A stretch of 64,000 nt of DNA from Thalassobius vesicularis (GCF_004799325.1 NZ_SSMD01000005.1:62001-126000); one strand, 5' to 3'. Shown: positions 34,172 through 44,239, counted from the stretch's first letter. Translations and numbers: made by a program. Notes: generated from the sequence alone by a model not told the origin.

Positions 34172-35086
34172 ATGTCGAGCAGGACAAACCCCAAGGTTGC
34201 GGTGTTGATGGGCGGTCCCTCGGCTGAGCGCGAGGTGTCCCTGTCATCCGGGCGCGAATGCGTCAAGGCACTGAGGGGCGAAGGATTCGAGGTGGTTGAG
34301 GTCGACGCAGGCCGCGATCTGCCTGCGCGTCTGGCCGAAATCCAACCCGATGTCGTGTTCAACGCCCTGCATGGCCGCTGGGGCGAGGATGGCTGCGTTC
34401 AGGGTCTGCTGGAATGGCTGAACATTCCCTACACGCATTCGGGTGTGCTGGCCTCGTCTCTGGCGATGGACAAAGAGCGCACCAAGCAGGTTTACCGCGC
34501 CGCCGGGTTGCCGGTGGCCGACAGCTGTCTGGCCAGCAAGGCCGAGGTCGAGGCGCGCCACGTGATGGAGCCTCCCTACGTGGTGAAACCGTATAACGAG
34601 GGCTCCTCGGTCGGCGTTTACATCGTGCAAGAGGCCGCCCACGGCCCGCCGCAGCTGAACGAACAGATGCCCGATGTGCTGATGGTCGAACAATACGTGC
34701 CGGGGCGCGAGCTGACGGCAACCGTGGTGGGCGATCGCGCGCTGACGGTGACGGATATCATCACCGACGGCTGGTACGATTATCACGCCAAATACGCCAC
34801 CGGCGGATCGCGCCACGTGGTGCCCGCCGAGGTGCCGCAAGAGATTTTCGACGCCTGTCTGGACTATGCCCTGCGCGCGCATCAGGCGCTGGGGTGCCGG
34901 GGTGTCAGCCGCACCGATTTCCGCTGGGACGAGGCGCGCGGCATGGACGGTCTGATCCTGCTGGAAACCAACACCCAGCCGGGGATGACGCCGACCTCGC
35001 TATCGCCCGAGCAGGCGGAAAAATGCGGGATGTCGTTCGGCCAGCTGTGCCGCTGGATGGTGGAGGACGCCTCATGCAACAGGTGA
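34172..35086 (+). CDS. ddl: D-alanine-D-alanine ligase
   Basis: This 304-residue ATP-grasp enzyme begins [20 protein letters not shown] and has [43 protein letters not shown] and [20 protein letters not shown]. It makes the D-Ala-D-Ala dipeptide that MurF uses. I prefer the ATG at 34172, as the family starts about here; a TTG at 34154 would add six residues. Its 3' end overlaps the ftsQ start by 13 bases. Confidence 0.95.
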   Translation: MSSRTNPKVAVLMGGPSAEREVSLSSGRECVKALRGEGFEVVEVDAGRDLPARLAEIQPDVVFNALHGRWGEDGCVQGLLEWLNIPYTHSGVLASSLAMDKERTKQVYRAAGLPVADSCLASKAEVEARHVMEPPYVVKPYNEGSSVGVYIVQEAAHGPPQLNEQMPDVLMVEQYVPGRELTATVVGDRALTVTDIITDGWYDYHAKYATGGSRHVVPAEVPQEIFDACLDYALRAHQALGCRGVSRTDFRWDEARGMDGLILLETNTQPGMTPTSLSPEQAEKCGMSFGQLCRWMVEDASCNR

Positions 35087-35940
35087 TGCGTCGCGCGGAT
35101 CCGGCGCCCTCGCGCCTGTCTTACAGAATGCAGCGCATGATGCTGACCCCGCTCGTGCGGGGTCTGTTGCGCATTGGGCTTCCGTTCGCGATTACGATCG
35201 CGGCGGGCGGGATCTACCTGTCGGACGAGGCGCGCGTGGACAATATCCGCCTTGCGGTCTCGGACATTCGGCACAAGATCGAATCCCGCCCCGAATTCAT
35301 GGTCAAGCTGATGGCCGTCGACGGCGCCGGCCCCGAAATTGCCGAGGACATCCGCGAGATCGTCGGGATCGACTTCCCGGTCAGCTCGTTCGATCTGTCG
35401 CTCGAGGAAATCCGCAGCACCATTCTGGAACTGCCCGCCGTGGCCGATGCCAGCGTGCGGATCAAACCGGGCGGCGTGCTGCAGGTGGACCTGAAGGAAC
35501 GCGTGCCGGTGATGCTGTGGCGCTCGGCCCAGGGGCTGGTGCTGCTGGACGCCGAGGGCAACTATGTCGGCGAGGCAACGGCCCGCGCCGCACACAAGGA
35601 TCTGCCGGTCGTGGCCGGTGCGGGCGCCGATCGCGCGGTGGGCGAGGCGATGCGCCTTCTGGCCGCCGCCGGACCGCTGACCCCGCGCATCCGCGGCCTT
35701 GTCCGCATGGGCGAACGGCGCTGGGACATGGTGCTGGATCGCGGCCAACGCATCCTGCTGCCGGTGGACAATCCGGTGCAGGCGCTGGACCGCGTGCTGG
35801 TGCTGAACCAGTCGAACGACATGATGGCTCGCGATCTGGCGCATGTGGACATGCGCATCGCGGCACGGCCGACCATCCGGATGAATGCGGATGCGGTGGC
35901 AGAATGGTGGCGTATCAAGAAGATCAGTGCAGGAGACTGA
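35074..35940 (+). CDS. ftsQ: cell division protein FtsQ
   Basis: This 288-residue bitopic protein has a basic cytoplasmic tail, one transmembrane helix at about residues 30-48 ([17 protein letters not shown]) and a periplasmic POTRA-like domain ([21 protein letters not shown] then [17 protein letters not shown]), followed by the FtsQ beta domain with [10 protein letters not shown]. It links early and late divisome proteins. GGTGGAGGA sits 7 bases before ATG 35074, inside ddl, so translation is coupled. An in-frame ATG at 35086 is a less likely start. Confidence 0.92.
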   Translation: MQQVMRRADPAPSRLSYRMQRMMLTPLVRGLLRIGLPFAITIAAGGIYLSDEARVDNIRLAVSDIRHKIESRPEFMVKLMAVDGAGPEIAEDIREIVGIDFPVSSFDLSLEEIRSTILELPAVADASVRIKPGGVLQVDLKERVPVMLWRSAQGLVLLDAEGNYVGEATARAAHKDLPVVAGAGADRAVGEAMRLLAAAGPLTPRIRGLVRMGERRWDMVLDRGQRILLPVDNPVQALDRVLVLNQSNDMMARDLAHVDMRIAARPTIRMNADAVAEWWRIKKISAGD

Positions 35941-35946
35941 CGGGAC

Positions 35947-37281
35947 ATGACCGGGCTTTATGAAACCCAACGCGCGATGCGGAACATGCGCAAGGCAGCC
36001 ATGCAGCGAGGCGTGATCGCCATTCTGGATGTGGGCAGCTCCAAGATTGCCTGCCTTGTTCTGCGCTTTGACGGCTCGGACCGGCTGAAGGAAACCGACG
36101 GGGTTGGCCCGATGGCCGGGCAGGCCGGGTTCCGGGTGATCGGCGCCGCGACGACCCGTTCGCGCGGGGTGCGCTTTGGCGAAATCGACGCCATGCAGGA
36201 AACCGAACGCGCCATTCGCACCGCCATTCAGGCTGCGCAGAAGATGGCGAATATCCGGGTGGACCACGTGATCGCCTGCTTCTCGGGGGCCGAGCCGCGC
36301 AGCTATGGCCTGGCCGGGGCGATCGACGTCGAAGGCAACGTCGTGTCCGAGCAGGACATCAGCCGCGTGCTGGCCGCCTGCCACCTGCCCGACTACGGCA
36401 TGGGCCGCGAGGTGCTGCACGCCCAGCCCGTGAACTTTGCGCTGGATCACCGCACCGGCCTGTCCGATCCGCGCGGTCAGATCGGCCAGACCCTCTCGAC
36501 CGACATGCACATGCTGACGGTGGATGCGACCGCCGTGCAGAACCTGGCCCATTGCGTCAAACGCTGCGATCTGGAACTGGCGGGTATCGCCAGCTCGGCC
36601 TATGTCGCGGGGATCTCCGCGCTGGTCGAGGATGAGCAGGAACTGGGCGCCGCCTGCATCGACATGGGCGGCGGGGCGACCAGCCTGTCGATCTTCATGA
36701 AGAAACACATGATCTATGCCGACACCGTGCGCATGGGTGGCGATCACGTCACCGGCGACATCTCGATGGGCCTGTCGGTGCCGTTCAACACCGCCGAGCG
36801 GATCAAGACCTTCTACGGTGGCGTCGTCGCCACCGGCATGGACGACCGCGAGATGATCGACCTCGAAGGCGACACCGGCGACTGGGAACACGACCGCCGC
36901 GCCGTCAGCCGGGCCGAACTGATCGGCATCATGCGCCCCCGCGTCGAGGAAATCCTGGAAGAGGTGCGCGCCCGTCTGGACGCCGCCGGGTTCGACCACC
37001 TGCCCAGCCAGCAGATCGTGCTGACCGGCGGTGGCAGCCAGATCCCCGGCCTTGACGGGCTGGCCAGCCGCATCCTGGGCCACCAGGTCCGCCTGGGCCG
37101 CCCGCTGCGTGTCCACGGCCTGCCGCAGGCCGCCACCGGACCGGGTTTCGCCAGCGCGGTCGGCCTGTGCCTGTTCGCCGCCCATCCGCAGGACGAATGG
37201 TGGGATTTCGACCTTCCGGTCGAGCGTTACCCCGCCCGTTCGCTGCGTCGTGCCGTCAAATGGTTCCGGGATAACTGGTAA
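35947..37281 (+). CDS. ftsA: cell division protein FtsA
   Basis: This 444-residue actin-like ATPase has AILDVGSSKIACLVL (phosphate 1), the 1C insert region, CIDMGGGATSLSIFMKKH (phosphate 2), and VLTGGGSQIPGLDGLASRIL (adenosine motif). A C-terminal amphipathic end (SLRRAVKWFRDNW) should anchor it to the membrane. FtsA tethers FtsZ filaments to the inner membrane. It starts 6 bp after ftsQ with GGAGAC upstream. A terminator-like hairpin follows. Confidence 0.96.
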   Translation: MTGLYETQRAMRNMRKAAMQRGVIAILDVGSSKIACLVLRFDGSDRLKETDGVGPMAGQAGFRVIGAATTRSRGVRFGEIDAMQETERAIRTAIQAAQKMANIRVDHVIACFSGAEPRSYGLAGAIDVEGNVVSEQDISRVLAACHLPDYGMGREVLHAQPVNFALDHRTGLSDPRGQIGQTLSTDMHMLTVDATAVQNLAHCVKRCDLELAGIASSAYVAGISALVEDEQELGAACIDMGGGATSLSIFMKKHMIYADTVRMGGDHVTGDISMGLSVPFNTAERIKTFYGGVVATGMDDREMIDLEGDTGDWEHDRRAVSRAELIGIMRPRVEEILEEVRARLDAAGFDHLPSQQIVLTGGGSQIPGLDGLASRILGHQVRLGRPLRVHGLPQAATGPGFASAVGLCLFAAHPQDEWWDFDLPVERYPARSLRRAVKWFRDNW

Positions 37282-37327
37282 GCCCAATATCTGGTCATTT
37301 CGGCAAAATCCCGCGTAGTTGCCTTGT

Positions 37328-37366
37328 AAAATATCCCATATTTTGGGGTATTTTTGCGCTTTTTTG
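37328..37366 (+). terminator. AT-rich hairpin between ftsA and ftsZ
   Basis: AAATATCCC (37329-37337) pairs with GGGGTATTT (37345-37353), with one G-T pair and a 7-base loop, followed by TTGCGC and TTTTTT. It may end part of the ftsA transcripts or attenuate ftsZ. The rest of the 177-bp gap is AT-rich for this genome and probably holds an ftsZ promoter that I could not define. Confidence 0.5.
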
Positions 37367-37458
37367 CGTGACGATCCGGCCTGTTACGAGTAAACTCGGC
37401 GCTTAATAGGCAGAAAAATCACCTGCGCAAGGCAGGCCAACATCAGGCGGACAGATCA

Positions 37459-39069
37459 ATGACATTGAACCTTTCGGTGCCCGGTCAGGAAGAATTGAAA
37501 CCCCGTATTACCGTGTTCGGTGTGGGCGGGGCAGGCGGCAACGCCGTCAACAACATGATCCAGAAAGAGTTGGAAGGCGTCGATTTCGTCGTTGCCAACA
37601 CCGATGCTCAGGCACTGCAACAGTCGAAGGCGGGCAACCGCATCCAGCTGGGCGTGAAGGTCACCGAAGGTCTGGGCGCCGGTGCGCGCGCCTCGGTCGG
37701 CGCCGCCGCTGCCGAAGAAAGCATCGAACAGATCGTCGACCACCTGGCCGGCGCGCATATGTGCTTCATCACCGCCGGCATGGGCGGTGGCACGGGCACG
37801 GGTGCGGCCCCCATCATCGCGCAAGCCGCGCGTGAGCTGGGCGTGCTGACCGTCGGCGTCGTGACCAAGCCCTTCCAGTTCGAAGGCGCCAAGCGGATGC
37901 GTCAGGCCGAAGAAGGCGTCGCAACCCTGCAAAAGATGGTCGACACCCTGATCATCATCCCGAACCAGAACCTGTTCCGTCTGGCCAACGAAAAAACCAC
38001 CTTCACCGAAGCCTTCGCAATGGCTGATGACGTGCTGTACCAGGGCGTCAAGGGTGTGACCGACCTGATGGTCAAGCCCGGCCTGATCAACCTCGACTTC
38101 GCCGACGTCCGCTCGGTCATGGACGAGATGGGCAAGGCGATGATGGGCACCGGCGAAGCGTCGGGCGAAGATCGCGCCATTCAGGCCGCCGAAAAGGCAA
38201 TCGCCAACCCGCTGCTGGACGAAATCAGCCTGCGCGGTGCCAAGGGCGTGCTGATCAACATCACCGGCGGTCACGACCTGACCCTGTTCGAACTGGACGA
38301 AGCCGCCAACCGCATCCGCGAGGAAGTGGACCCGGACGCCAACATCATCGTCGGCTCGACGCTGGATACCGACATGGACGGCATGATGCGTGTGTCGGTC
38401 GTGGCGACCGGTATCGACGCGTCCGAAGTGGTCTCGGAAATCCCTGTGCCGCGCCGCTCGATGGCCGCACCGCTGAAGCAGACCGTCACCGTCGAAGAGA
38501 AGAAGGCCGAGCCCGTCGCCGCCAAGGCAGCGCCCGTTGCCCAAACGGCAGAGCCCAGCCTGTTCCAGGATCTGGAAGCACCGAAGCCCGTCGCCGCCCC
38601 CGTGGCCAAAGCGCCGGTCGAGGAAGCCTACGAGGACGATTTCGAAGCTGCGGACGACATGCCGCCGCCGCTGTACCGCCCGCAGGTCGCCAGCTTCCAG
38701 CCGCAGCCTGACGTGGCCGACGATCCGGTCGAAACCTTCGTGGCCCCGAAAGCGCCGACCGCTGGCACGCCCTCGCCCGAGGCGCTGGCCCGTCTGCAAG
38801 CCGCCGTTCAAAAGGCCCCGGCCGCACCCCAGCGCCCCGCCGCGCCCGTCGCAGAACGCGTTGCCGCCAAGCCCGCGCCCAAGCCTGAACAGGCTGGTCG
38901 TTTCGGCGGCATCAACTCGCTGATCAACCGCATGACCGGCCACGGCCACGAGGCTGCCCCGCAGGCCGCCGCGCGTCAGCAACCCAGCGTTCAGGCTGCC
39001 GAACCGAAGGCCGATCCCGAGCAAGACCGCATCGAGATCCCGGCTTTCCTGCGTCGTCAGGCAAACTGA
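37459..39069 (+). CDS. ftsZ: cell division GTPase FtsZ
   Basis: This 536-residue protein has [18 protein letters not shown], the tubulin signature GGGTGTG at 109-115, the T7-loop region [13 protein letters not shown], and a C-terminal conserved peptide [12 protein letters not shown]. It polymerises into the Z ring. It is much longer than E. coli FtsZ (383 residues) because of a roughly 190-residue Ala/Pro/Glu-rich disordered linker, typical of alphaproteobacteria. A strong terminator follows, so ftsZ ends the division gene block. Confidence 0.98.
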   Translation: MTLNLSVPGQEELKPRITVFGVGGAGGNAVNNMIQKELEGVDFVVANTDAQALQQSKAGNRIQLGVKVTEGLGAGARASVGAAAAEESIEQIVDHLAGAHMCFITAGMGGGTGTGAAPIIAQAARELGVLTVGVVTKPFQFEGAKRMRQAEEGVATLQKMVDTLIIIPNQNLFRLANEKTTFTEAFAMADDVLYQGVKGVTDLMVKPGLINLDFADVRSVMDEMGKAMMGTGEASGEDRAIQAAEKAIANPLLDEISLRGAKGVLINITGGHDLTLFELDEAANRIREEVDPDANIIVGSTLDTDMDGMMRVSVVATGIDASEVVSEIPVPRRSMAAPLKQTVTVEEKKAEPVAAKAAPVAQTAEPSLFQDLEAPKPVAAPVAKAPVEEAYEDDFEAADDMPPPLYRPQVASFQPQPDVADDPVETFVAPKAPTAGTPSPEALARLQAAVQKAPAAPQRPAAPVAERVAAKPAPKPEQAGRFGGINSLINRMTGHGHEAAPQAAARQQPSVQAAEPKADPEQDRIEIPAFLRRQAN

Positions 39070-39090
39070 CCTTAAGTAAAAGATGATCGA

Positions 39091-39116
39091 AAAGCCGCCC
39101 TCAGGGGCGGCTTTTT
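39091..39116 (+). terminator. rho-independent terminator of ftsZ
   Basis: AAAGCCGCCC and GGGCGGCTTT form a 10-bp perfect stem with a TCAG loop, followed by TT. It lies 21 bp after the ftsZ stop and separates ftsZ from lpxC. Confidence 0.9.
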
Positions 39117-39202
39117 CGTTTTGTAACAATCGGTTAGGCGGGGTGTGAGCGGGTTTGTGCCAGTTTGTTTCAGGGATGTTTCAACCCGTTACAAAGATTG
39201 AA

Positions 39203-39231
39203 TTGAGACGAGAGGTTGTCACGCATAACTA
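39203..39231 (+). promoter_or_regulatory. sigma-70-type promoter of lpxC
   Basis: TTGAGA (39203-39208) and TAACTA (39226-39231) are separated by exactly 17 bases. Transcription would start near 39238, giving a leader of about 40 bases that contains the TTAA-N7-TTAA box. Confidence 0.5.
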
Positions 39232-39247
39232 TGTGCACAAATCAAAG

Positions 39248-39262
39248 TTAAACAGCCGTTAA
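39248..39262 (+). promoter_or_regulatory. CtrA-like box TTAA-N7-TTAA in the lpxC leader
   Basis: TTAA (39248-39251) and TTAA (39259-39262) are separated by seven bases, the exact spacing of the CtrA recognition sequence known from Caulobacter. It is placed between the predicted transcription start and the lpxC start codon, a position that would favour repression. The pattern is rare by chance in GC-rich DNA, but binding is not shown. Confidence 0.45.
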
Positions 39263-39278
39263 GGCTTGGGGAAAAACC

Positions 39279-40199
39279 TTGCAGAATACCTTGAAAGCTG
39301 CCGTCACCTTCAACGGCGTGGGCCTGCACTCTGGCAAACCTGTCCGCATGACGGTTCGCCCTGCCTCGGCCGATTACGGTATCTGGTTCAAGCGGACCGA
39401 CGTTCTGTACACCGATCCCCTAGTTCAGGCGCGCTGGAGCGCGGTCAACCAATCGCCGCTGTGCACCAAGCTGGAAAACGACAGCGGCATCAGCGTCTCG
39501 ACCGTCGAACACGTCATGGCCGCGCTGGCCGGTTGCGGCATCCACAACGCCCTGATCGAGATCGACGGCCCCGAAGTGCCGATCCTGGATGGCAGCTCGG
39601 CCCCGTTCGTGCGCGCGTTCCTGCTGCGTGGCCTGGCCGCGCAGGATGTCGCCGTGCGCGCCATCGAAGTGCTGAAACCCGTCGAGGTCCGCAAGGGCGA
39701 GGCCTGGGCCCGTCTGGAGCCCGGCAGCGATCTGACCATCGATTTCCACATCGACTTTGAGGACGCGGCGATCGGCGTGCAGAACAAGTCGCTGAAAATG
39801 TCCAACGGCACCTTCGTGCGCGAGCTGTGCGACAGCCGCACCTTCTGCCGCAAGGCCGACGTCGATTTCATGCATGCCAACGGGCTGGCCCTGGGCGGCA
39901 CGCTGGAAAACGCCGTGGTGGTCGAAGGGGACGCGATCCTCAGCCCCGGCGGTCTGCGTCACGCCGACGAACCCGTGCGCCACAAGATGCTGGACGCGCT
40001 GGGGGATCTGGCGCTGGCCGGCGCCCCGATTCTGGGCCACTACACCGGGTTCCGGGCGGGCCATGCGCTGACCAACGATTTGCTGCATGCCCTGTTCGCC
40101 GATCCGACCAACTTTCGCATGGTCGAGTGTGACCCCGTGAAAATGGCGCGTTTGCCCGGTGTTGGCGCACATCTGGACGAGATGCCTGCCGTCGCCTGA
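39279..40199 (+). CDS. lpxC: UDP-3-O-acyl-GlcNAc deacetylase LpxC
   Basis: This 306-residue zinc enzyme commits precursor to lipid A. Its likely zinc ligands are His78 (VEHVMAAL), His235 and Asp239 (RHKMLDALGD), with Glu77 as base and His262 (GHALTN) as catalytic histidine, each within three residues of the E. coli positions. The frame is closed by a stop at 39249, so the TTG at 39279 is the only good start, preceded by GGGGAAAA. The weak start codon and the CtrA-like box just upstream suggest tight control of LpxC level. Confidence 0.96.
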   Translation: MQNTLKAAVTFNGVGLHSGKPVRMTVRPASADYGIWFKRTDVLYTDPLVQARWSAVNQSPLCTKLENDSGISVSTVEHVMAALAGCGIHNALIEIDGPEVPILDGSSAPFVRAFLLRGLAAQDVAVRAIEVLKPVEVRKGEAWARLEPGSDLTIDFHIDFEDAAIGVQNKSLKMSNGTFVRELCDSRTFCRKADVDFMHANGLALGGTLENAVVVEGDAILSPGGLRHADEPVRHKMLDALGDLALAGAPILGHYTGFRAGHALTNDLLHALFADPTNFRMVECDPVKMARLPGVGAHLDEMPAVA

Positions 40200-40335
40200 C
40201 GCGGCATGCATGGCGGTGCGGCGCGCTTGCGCCGAAATGCACCAAAGGCGTTTTGCACCGGAAATTTCTGTGCTAGGACCGGTTTGAGCAGAGGGGCCCG
40301 GTGCCCCCATTTGTGCAGACGAGGGTATTTACAGC

Positions 40336-41184
40336 ATGACAGGCGGCGGCTCCCGGAAATGGATCTTCGGCATGGTTCTGGCCACTGTTGTGCTGGCCGG
40401 TTGTGGCGAAGGCGGCAAGGTGGACCGCGGCGAAGTTCCGCTGGAAAACTACACGGCCGAACAGATCTTTGAACGCGGCGAGTTTGAGCTGGAGCGGCGC
40501 AAGCCCGCGCGCGCGGCCTTCTTCTTCTCTGAGATCGAGCGTCTGTACCCCTATTCCGACTGGGCCAAGCGCGCCTTGATCATGCAGGCCTTTGCCTATC
40601 ACAAGGATCAGGACTACGAGAACAGCCGCGCCGCCGCACAGCGTTACATCGATTTCTACCCGACCTCGGATGACGCGGCCTATGCGGCGTACTTGCTGGC
40701 GCTGTCCTATTACGACCAGATCGACGAGATCGGCCGCGATCAGGGCCTGACCTTCCAGGCATTGCAGGCGCTGCGGGCCGTGATCGAACGCTATCCCGAC
40801 AGCGAATATGCACGCTCGGCCATTCTGAAGTTCGACTTGGCCTTCGATCACTTGGCCGCCAAGGAAATGGAAGTCGGGCGCTACTACCTCAAGCGCCACC
40901 ACTACGCCGCCGCCGTGAACCGGTTCCGCGTGGTGGTCGAGGATTTCCAGACCACGACCCACACCGCCGAGGCGCTGCACCGTCTGGTCGAATCCTACCT
41001 GTCGCTGGGCCTGACCGACGAAGCCCAGACCGCGGGCGCGATCCTGGGCCACAACTTCCAGTCCACCGAATGGTATCAGGCCAGCTACAAGCTGCTGACC
41101 GGGCAGGGGCTGGAGATGAAGGCCAAGGGGAACAACTGGCTCAGCAAGGTTTACCGCCAGATGATCAAGGGCGAGTGGATCTGA
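40336..41184 (+). CDS. bamD: outer membrane assembly lipoprotein BamD
   Basis: This 282-residue protein has a lipoprotein signal peptide with lipobox LAGC and Cys23 as the lipidated residue. Five TPR-like repeats follow (YTAEQIFERGEFELERRKP, AKRALIMQAFAYHKDQDYENS-type, ALQALRAVIERYPDSEYA and so on). BamD is the essential lipoprotein of the BAM complex, which inserts beta-barrel proteins into the outer membrane. It follows lpxC after 136 bp, a region with a CGGCGC-GCTT-GCGCCG hairpin (40219-40234) but no T tract. Confidence 0.94.
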   Translation: MTGGGSRKWIFGMVLATVVLAGCGEGGKVDRGEVPLENYTAEQIFERGEFELERRKPARAAFFFSEIERLYPYSDWAKRALIMQAFAYHKDQDYENSRAAAQRYIDFYPTSDDAAYAAYLLALSYYDQIDEIGRDQGLTFQALQALRAVIERYPDSEYARSAILKFDLAFDHLAAKEMEVGRYYLKRHHYAAAVNRFRVVVEDFQTTTHTAEALHRLVESYLSLGLTDEAQTAGAILGHNFQSTEWYQASYKLLTGQGLEMKAKGNNWLSKVYRQMIKGEWI

Positions 41185-41202
41185 TCTACCTCCGAGGGCA
41201 CG

Positions 41203-42852
41203 ATGCTGCGCAGCGTTGAAATCCGCGACATGCTGATCATCGACCGGCTGGAATTGGATTTCCAGCCGGGTCTGAACGTGCTGACCGGCGAAACCGGCGC
41301 GGGCAAGTCGATCCTGCTGGACAGTCTGGGCTTTGTGCTGGGATGGCGTGGGCGCGCCGAACTGGTGCGCTCGGGGGCTGATCAGGGCGAAGTCGTCGCC
41401 GTGTTCGACCTGCCCGATGGCCACGCCGCCCATGACGTGCTGACCGAGGCTGGCCTGCCGGATGGCGAAGAGTTGATCCTGCGCCGCGTCAACAGCCGCG
41501 ACGGCCGCAAAACCGCTTGGGTGAACGACCGCCGCTGCTCGGGCGAGGTGCTGCGCGCGCTCTCTGATACGCTGATCGAGCTGCACGGCCAGCACGACGA
41601 CCGCGGCCTGCTGGACCCCAAGGGCCACCGCGCGCTGCTGGACGCCTTCGGGGCCTACCCGGTGCTGCAATCAGACGTCCGCGATGCCTGGCGCGCCATG
41701 AGCGCCGCCCGCAAGGCCCTGTCAAAGGCCGAAACCGCGCTGGCCGAGGTCCGCAAAGAAGAGGACTTCCTGCGCCACGCCGTGGACGAGCTGGACAAGC
41801 TGGCCCCGGAACCCGGCGAGGAAACCCAGCTGGACACCCACCGCCGCATGATGCAGGGCGCCGAGCGTATCCGCGACGACGTCGCCAAGGCGCTGAACGC
41901 GCTTGGCAATGACGGGGCCGAGGGCTCGATGGGCGATGCGCTGCGCTGGCTCGAAGGGGTCTCGGACCGTGCCGAGGGGATGCTGGACACCCCCATCGAC
42001 GCGCTTGGCCGCGCCTTTGCCGAACTGTCGGATGCGGTCGCCGGTGTCGAAACCGCGCTGGACCGCCTGCAATTCAACCCGCATGAGCTGGAAGAGACCG
42101 AGGAGCGCCTGTTCGCCATACGCGCCGCCGCCCGCAAGCATGGCGTTCTGGCAGACGATCTGGGGGCGCTGGCCGACGATCTGCGCGCCCGTCTGCACGC
42201 GCTGGATCAGGGCGACGCCGATCTTGAACGTCTGCGCGCAGAGCTGCGCGCCGCAGACAGCGCCTATGCCGAAGCCGCCGCCCGGCTGACCGCCGCCCGG
42301 CAAGAGGCCGCCGTGCGTCTGGACCGCGCCGTCGCCGCCGAACTGGCCCCGCTGAAGATGGAGCGCGCGGTCTTTCTGACCCAGATCACACTGGCCGATG
42401 CCGGGCCCGATGGGGTGGATCAGGTCGCCTTTACCGTCGCCACCAACCCCGGCGCGCCGTCCGGTCCGCTGGCCAAGATTGCCTCGGGCGGCGAACTCAG
42501 CCGGTTCCTGCTGGCGCTCAAGGTCTGCCTGAGCCAGCAACAGGACGGCGTGACGATGATCTTCGACGAGATCGACCGCGGTGTCGGCGGGGCAACCGCC
42601 GATGCGGTGGGCCGCCGTCTGGCGGCACTGGCGCAGGGCGGGCAGGTGCTGGTCGTGACCCACTCGCCGCAGGTGGCGGCGCTGGGGGCGCATCACTGGC
42701 GCGTCGAAAAGCGGGTGGACGGGGACATCACCACCTCGACCGTGGTGCCGCTCAGCCCCGAGGAACGCGTGGACGAGATCGCCCGCATGGTCTCGGGCGA
42801 CTCGATCACCGACGAAGCGCGCGGCGCGGCCAAGGCGCTGCTGGCGGGCTGA
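41203..42852 (+). CDS. recN: DNA repair ATPase RecN
   Basis: This 549-residue SMC-like protein has the Walker A GETGAGKS at residues 29-36, a central coiled coil, the ABC signature ASGGELSRFLLALK, and Walker B MIFDEIDRGVGG followed by VTHSPQVAALG. RecN is recruited early to double-strand breaks. It starts 18 bp after bamD and is tail to tail with the GlcD-type gene (13 bp gap). No SOS box was evident upstream. Confidence 0.96.
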   Translation: MLRSVEIRDMLIIDRLELDFQPGLNVLTGETGAGKSILLDSLGFVLGWRGRAELVRSGADQGEVVAVFDLPDGHAAHDVLTEAGLPDGEELILRRVNSRDGRKTAWVNDRRCSGEVLRALSDTLIELHGQHDDRGLLDPKGHRALLDAFGAYPVLQSDVRDAWRAMSAARKALSKAETALAEVRKEEDFLRHAVDELDKLAPEPGEETQLDTHRRMMQGAERIRDDVAKALNALGNDGAEGSMGDALRWLEGVSDRAEGMLDTPIDALGRAFAELSDAVAGVETALDRLQFNPHELEETEERLFAIRAAARKHGVLADDLGALADDLRARLHALDQGDADLERLRAELRAADSAYAEAAARLTAARQEAAVRLDRAVAAELAPLKMERAVFLTQITLADAGPDGVDQVAFTVATNPGAPSGPLAKIASGGELSRFLLALKVCLSQQQDGVTMIFDEIDRGVGGATADAVGRRLAALAQGGQVLVVTHSPQVAALGAHHWRVEKRVDGDITTSTVVPLSPEERVDEIARMVSGDSITDEARGAAKALLAG

Positions 42853-42865
42853 CGCGGGTCCGCGC

Positions 42866-44239
42866 TTAGTTCCCGCGCACCATTTTCCCCGGATTCATGA
42901 TGTTCTGCGGGTCCAGCGCGCGCTTGACCTGTCCCATCACGTCCCACGCATCGCCGTGCTCGGCCTCCATGTATTTCAGCTTGCCGACGCCGATCCCATG
43001 CTCGCCCGTCGCCGTTCCGCCAAGCGCCAGCGCGCGTTCGACCATGCGGTGAGCCAGATCCTCGGCGGCGTGTTCCTCTTCCGGCTTCGTCGGATCGAAC
43101 AACAGGATCGAGTGGAAATTCCCGTCCCCCACATGCCCCAGGATCGGCCCGGTGATCGGCGACGCCTCGATATCCGCGCGGGTTTCATTGACCGCTTCGG
43201 CCAAGCGCGAGATCGGCACGCAGATATCCGTCACGATCGACCGCGCCCCGGGTTTCGAGGCCATCACCGCCCAATGCGCGTGATGCCGCATCGTCCACAG
43301 CGCGGTGCGATCCTCGGGCTTGGTGGCCCATTCGAACCCCTTGCCGCCGTGATCTGCGACGATCTCGCCAAAGGTTTCGGCCTGTTCCGCGACGCCCTGT
43401 TCCGAGCCGTGGAATTCCACCATCAAATGCGGGCATTCCGGCATCTCGGACCCCGAATAGGCGTTGAACGCCGACGCGGTTGCGGCATCCACAAATTCGA
43501 TCCGCGCCATCGGAATGCCCATCTGGATGGTGTCGATCACGGCTGACACCGCATCCTCGATCCGTTCAAACGCGCAGACGGCGGCGGTGACGGCTTCGGG
43601 CTGGCCACGCAGGCGCAGCGTCAGCTCGGTGATCAGGCCCAGCGTCCCCTCGGCGCCTACGAACATGGCGGTCAGGTCATAGCCTGCGCTGGATTTGCGC
43701 GCGCGCGTGCCGGTGCGGATGATCCGCCCGTCGGCCAGCACCACCTGCAACCCCAGCACGTTGTCGCGCATCGTGCCATAGCGCACCGCCGTGGTCCCCG
43801 ACGCGCGCGTCGACGCCATCCCCCCGATCGAGGCATTCGCCCCCGGATCGACCGGAAAGAACAGCCCCGTGGCGCGCAATTCGGTGTTCAGCTCTTCGCG
43901 GGTGATGCCGGGCTGGACGGCCACGTCCATATCCTCGGGCGATAGCCGCAGGATCTTGTTCATGTTGCGGAAGTCGACGGAAATCCCCCCCGAAAACGCC
44001 TGTGCCTGCCCCTCAAGCGAGGTGCCAGCCCCCCAACCGACCACCGGACAGCCGTGCCGCGCGCAAATCTTGACGATCTCGCTGACCTCTTCGGCAGTTT
44101 CGGGATAGGCGACCGCATCGGGCGGGGTCAGCGGAAAATGCGTCTCAGAGGCGCCATGTTGGTCCAGATCGGACTTGGACCGGCTCAACCGTTGTCCTAG
44201 TAAGTTGGAAAGTTCCTCAAGCGCGGACTGGATGGCCAT
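42866..44239 (-). CDS. FAD-binding 2-hydroxy-acid dehydrogenase (GlcD/D-lactate dehydrogenase type)
   Basis: This 457-residue protein belongs to the vanillyl-alcohol-oxidase fold. The FAD-binding part has PVVGWGAGTSLEGQAQAFSGG, VQPGITREELN, DPGANASIGGMASTRASGTTAVRYG and FVGAEGTLGLITELTLRL (shown in part), and the C-terminus has TGEHGIGVGKLKYM. Mitochondrial and bacterial D-lactate dehydrogenases (cytochrome) look like this; glycolate oxidase GlcD is the alternative. It would pass electrons to the respiratory chain. GGAGGAACAGT directly before the ATG at 44239 fixes the start. Confidence 0.88.
   Translation of the reverse strand: MAIQSALEELSNLLGQRLSRSKSDLDQHGASETHFPLTPPDAVAYPETAEEVSEIVKICARHGCPVVGWGAGTSLEGQAQAFSGGISVDFRNMNKILRLSPEDMDVAVQPGITREELNTELRATGLFFPVDPGANASIGGMASTRASGTTAVRYGTMRDNVLGLQVVLADGRIIRTGTRARKSSAGYDLTAMFVGAEGTLGLITELTLRLRGQPEAVTAAVCAFERIEDAVSAVIDTIQMGIPMARIEFVDAATASAFNAYSGSEMPECPHLMVEFHGSEQGVAEQAETFGEIVADHGGKGFEWATKPEDRTALWTMRHHAHWAVMASKPGARSIVTDICVPISRLAEAVNETRADIEASPITGPILGHVGDGNFHSILLFDPTKPEEEHAAEDLAHRMVERALALGGTATGEHGIGVGKLKYMEAEHGDAWDVMGQVKRALDPQNIMNPGKMVRGN

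Noticed and set aside
34882-37287. Open frame of 801 codons antisense to ftsQ and ftsA
   Set aside because: It is the reverse-strand shadow of two clear division genes; no domain is visible.
37456-39129. Open frame of 557 codons antisense to ftsZ
   Set aside because: It spans the whole ftsZ gene and its terminator and is Gly/Leu/Arg-rich without any recognisable motif.
40215-40240. Terminator after lpxC
   Set aside because: There is a GC-rich hairpin (CGGCGC-GCTT-GCGCCG) but no T tract, so I mention it only under bamD.
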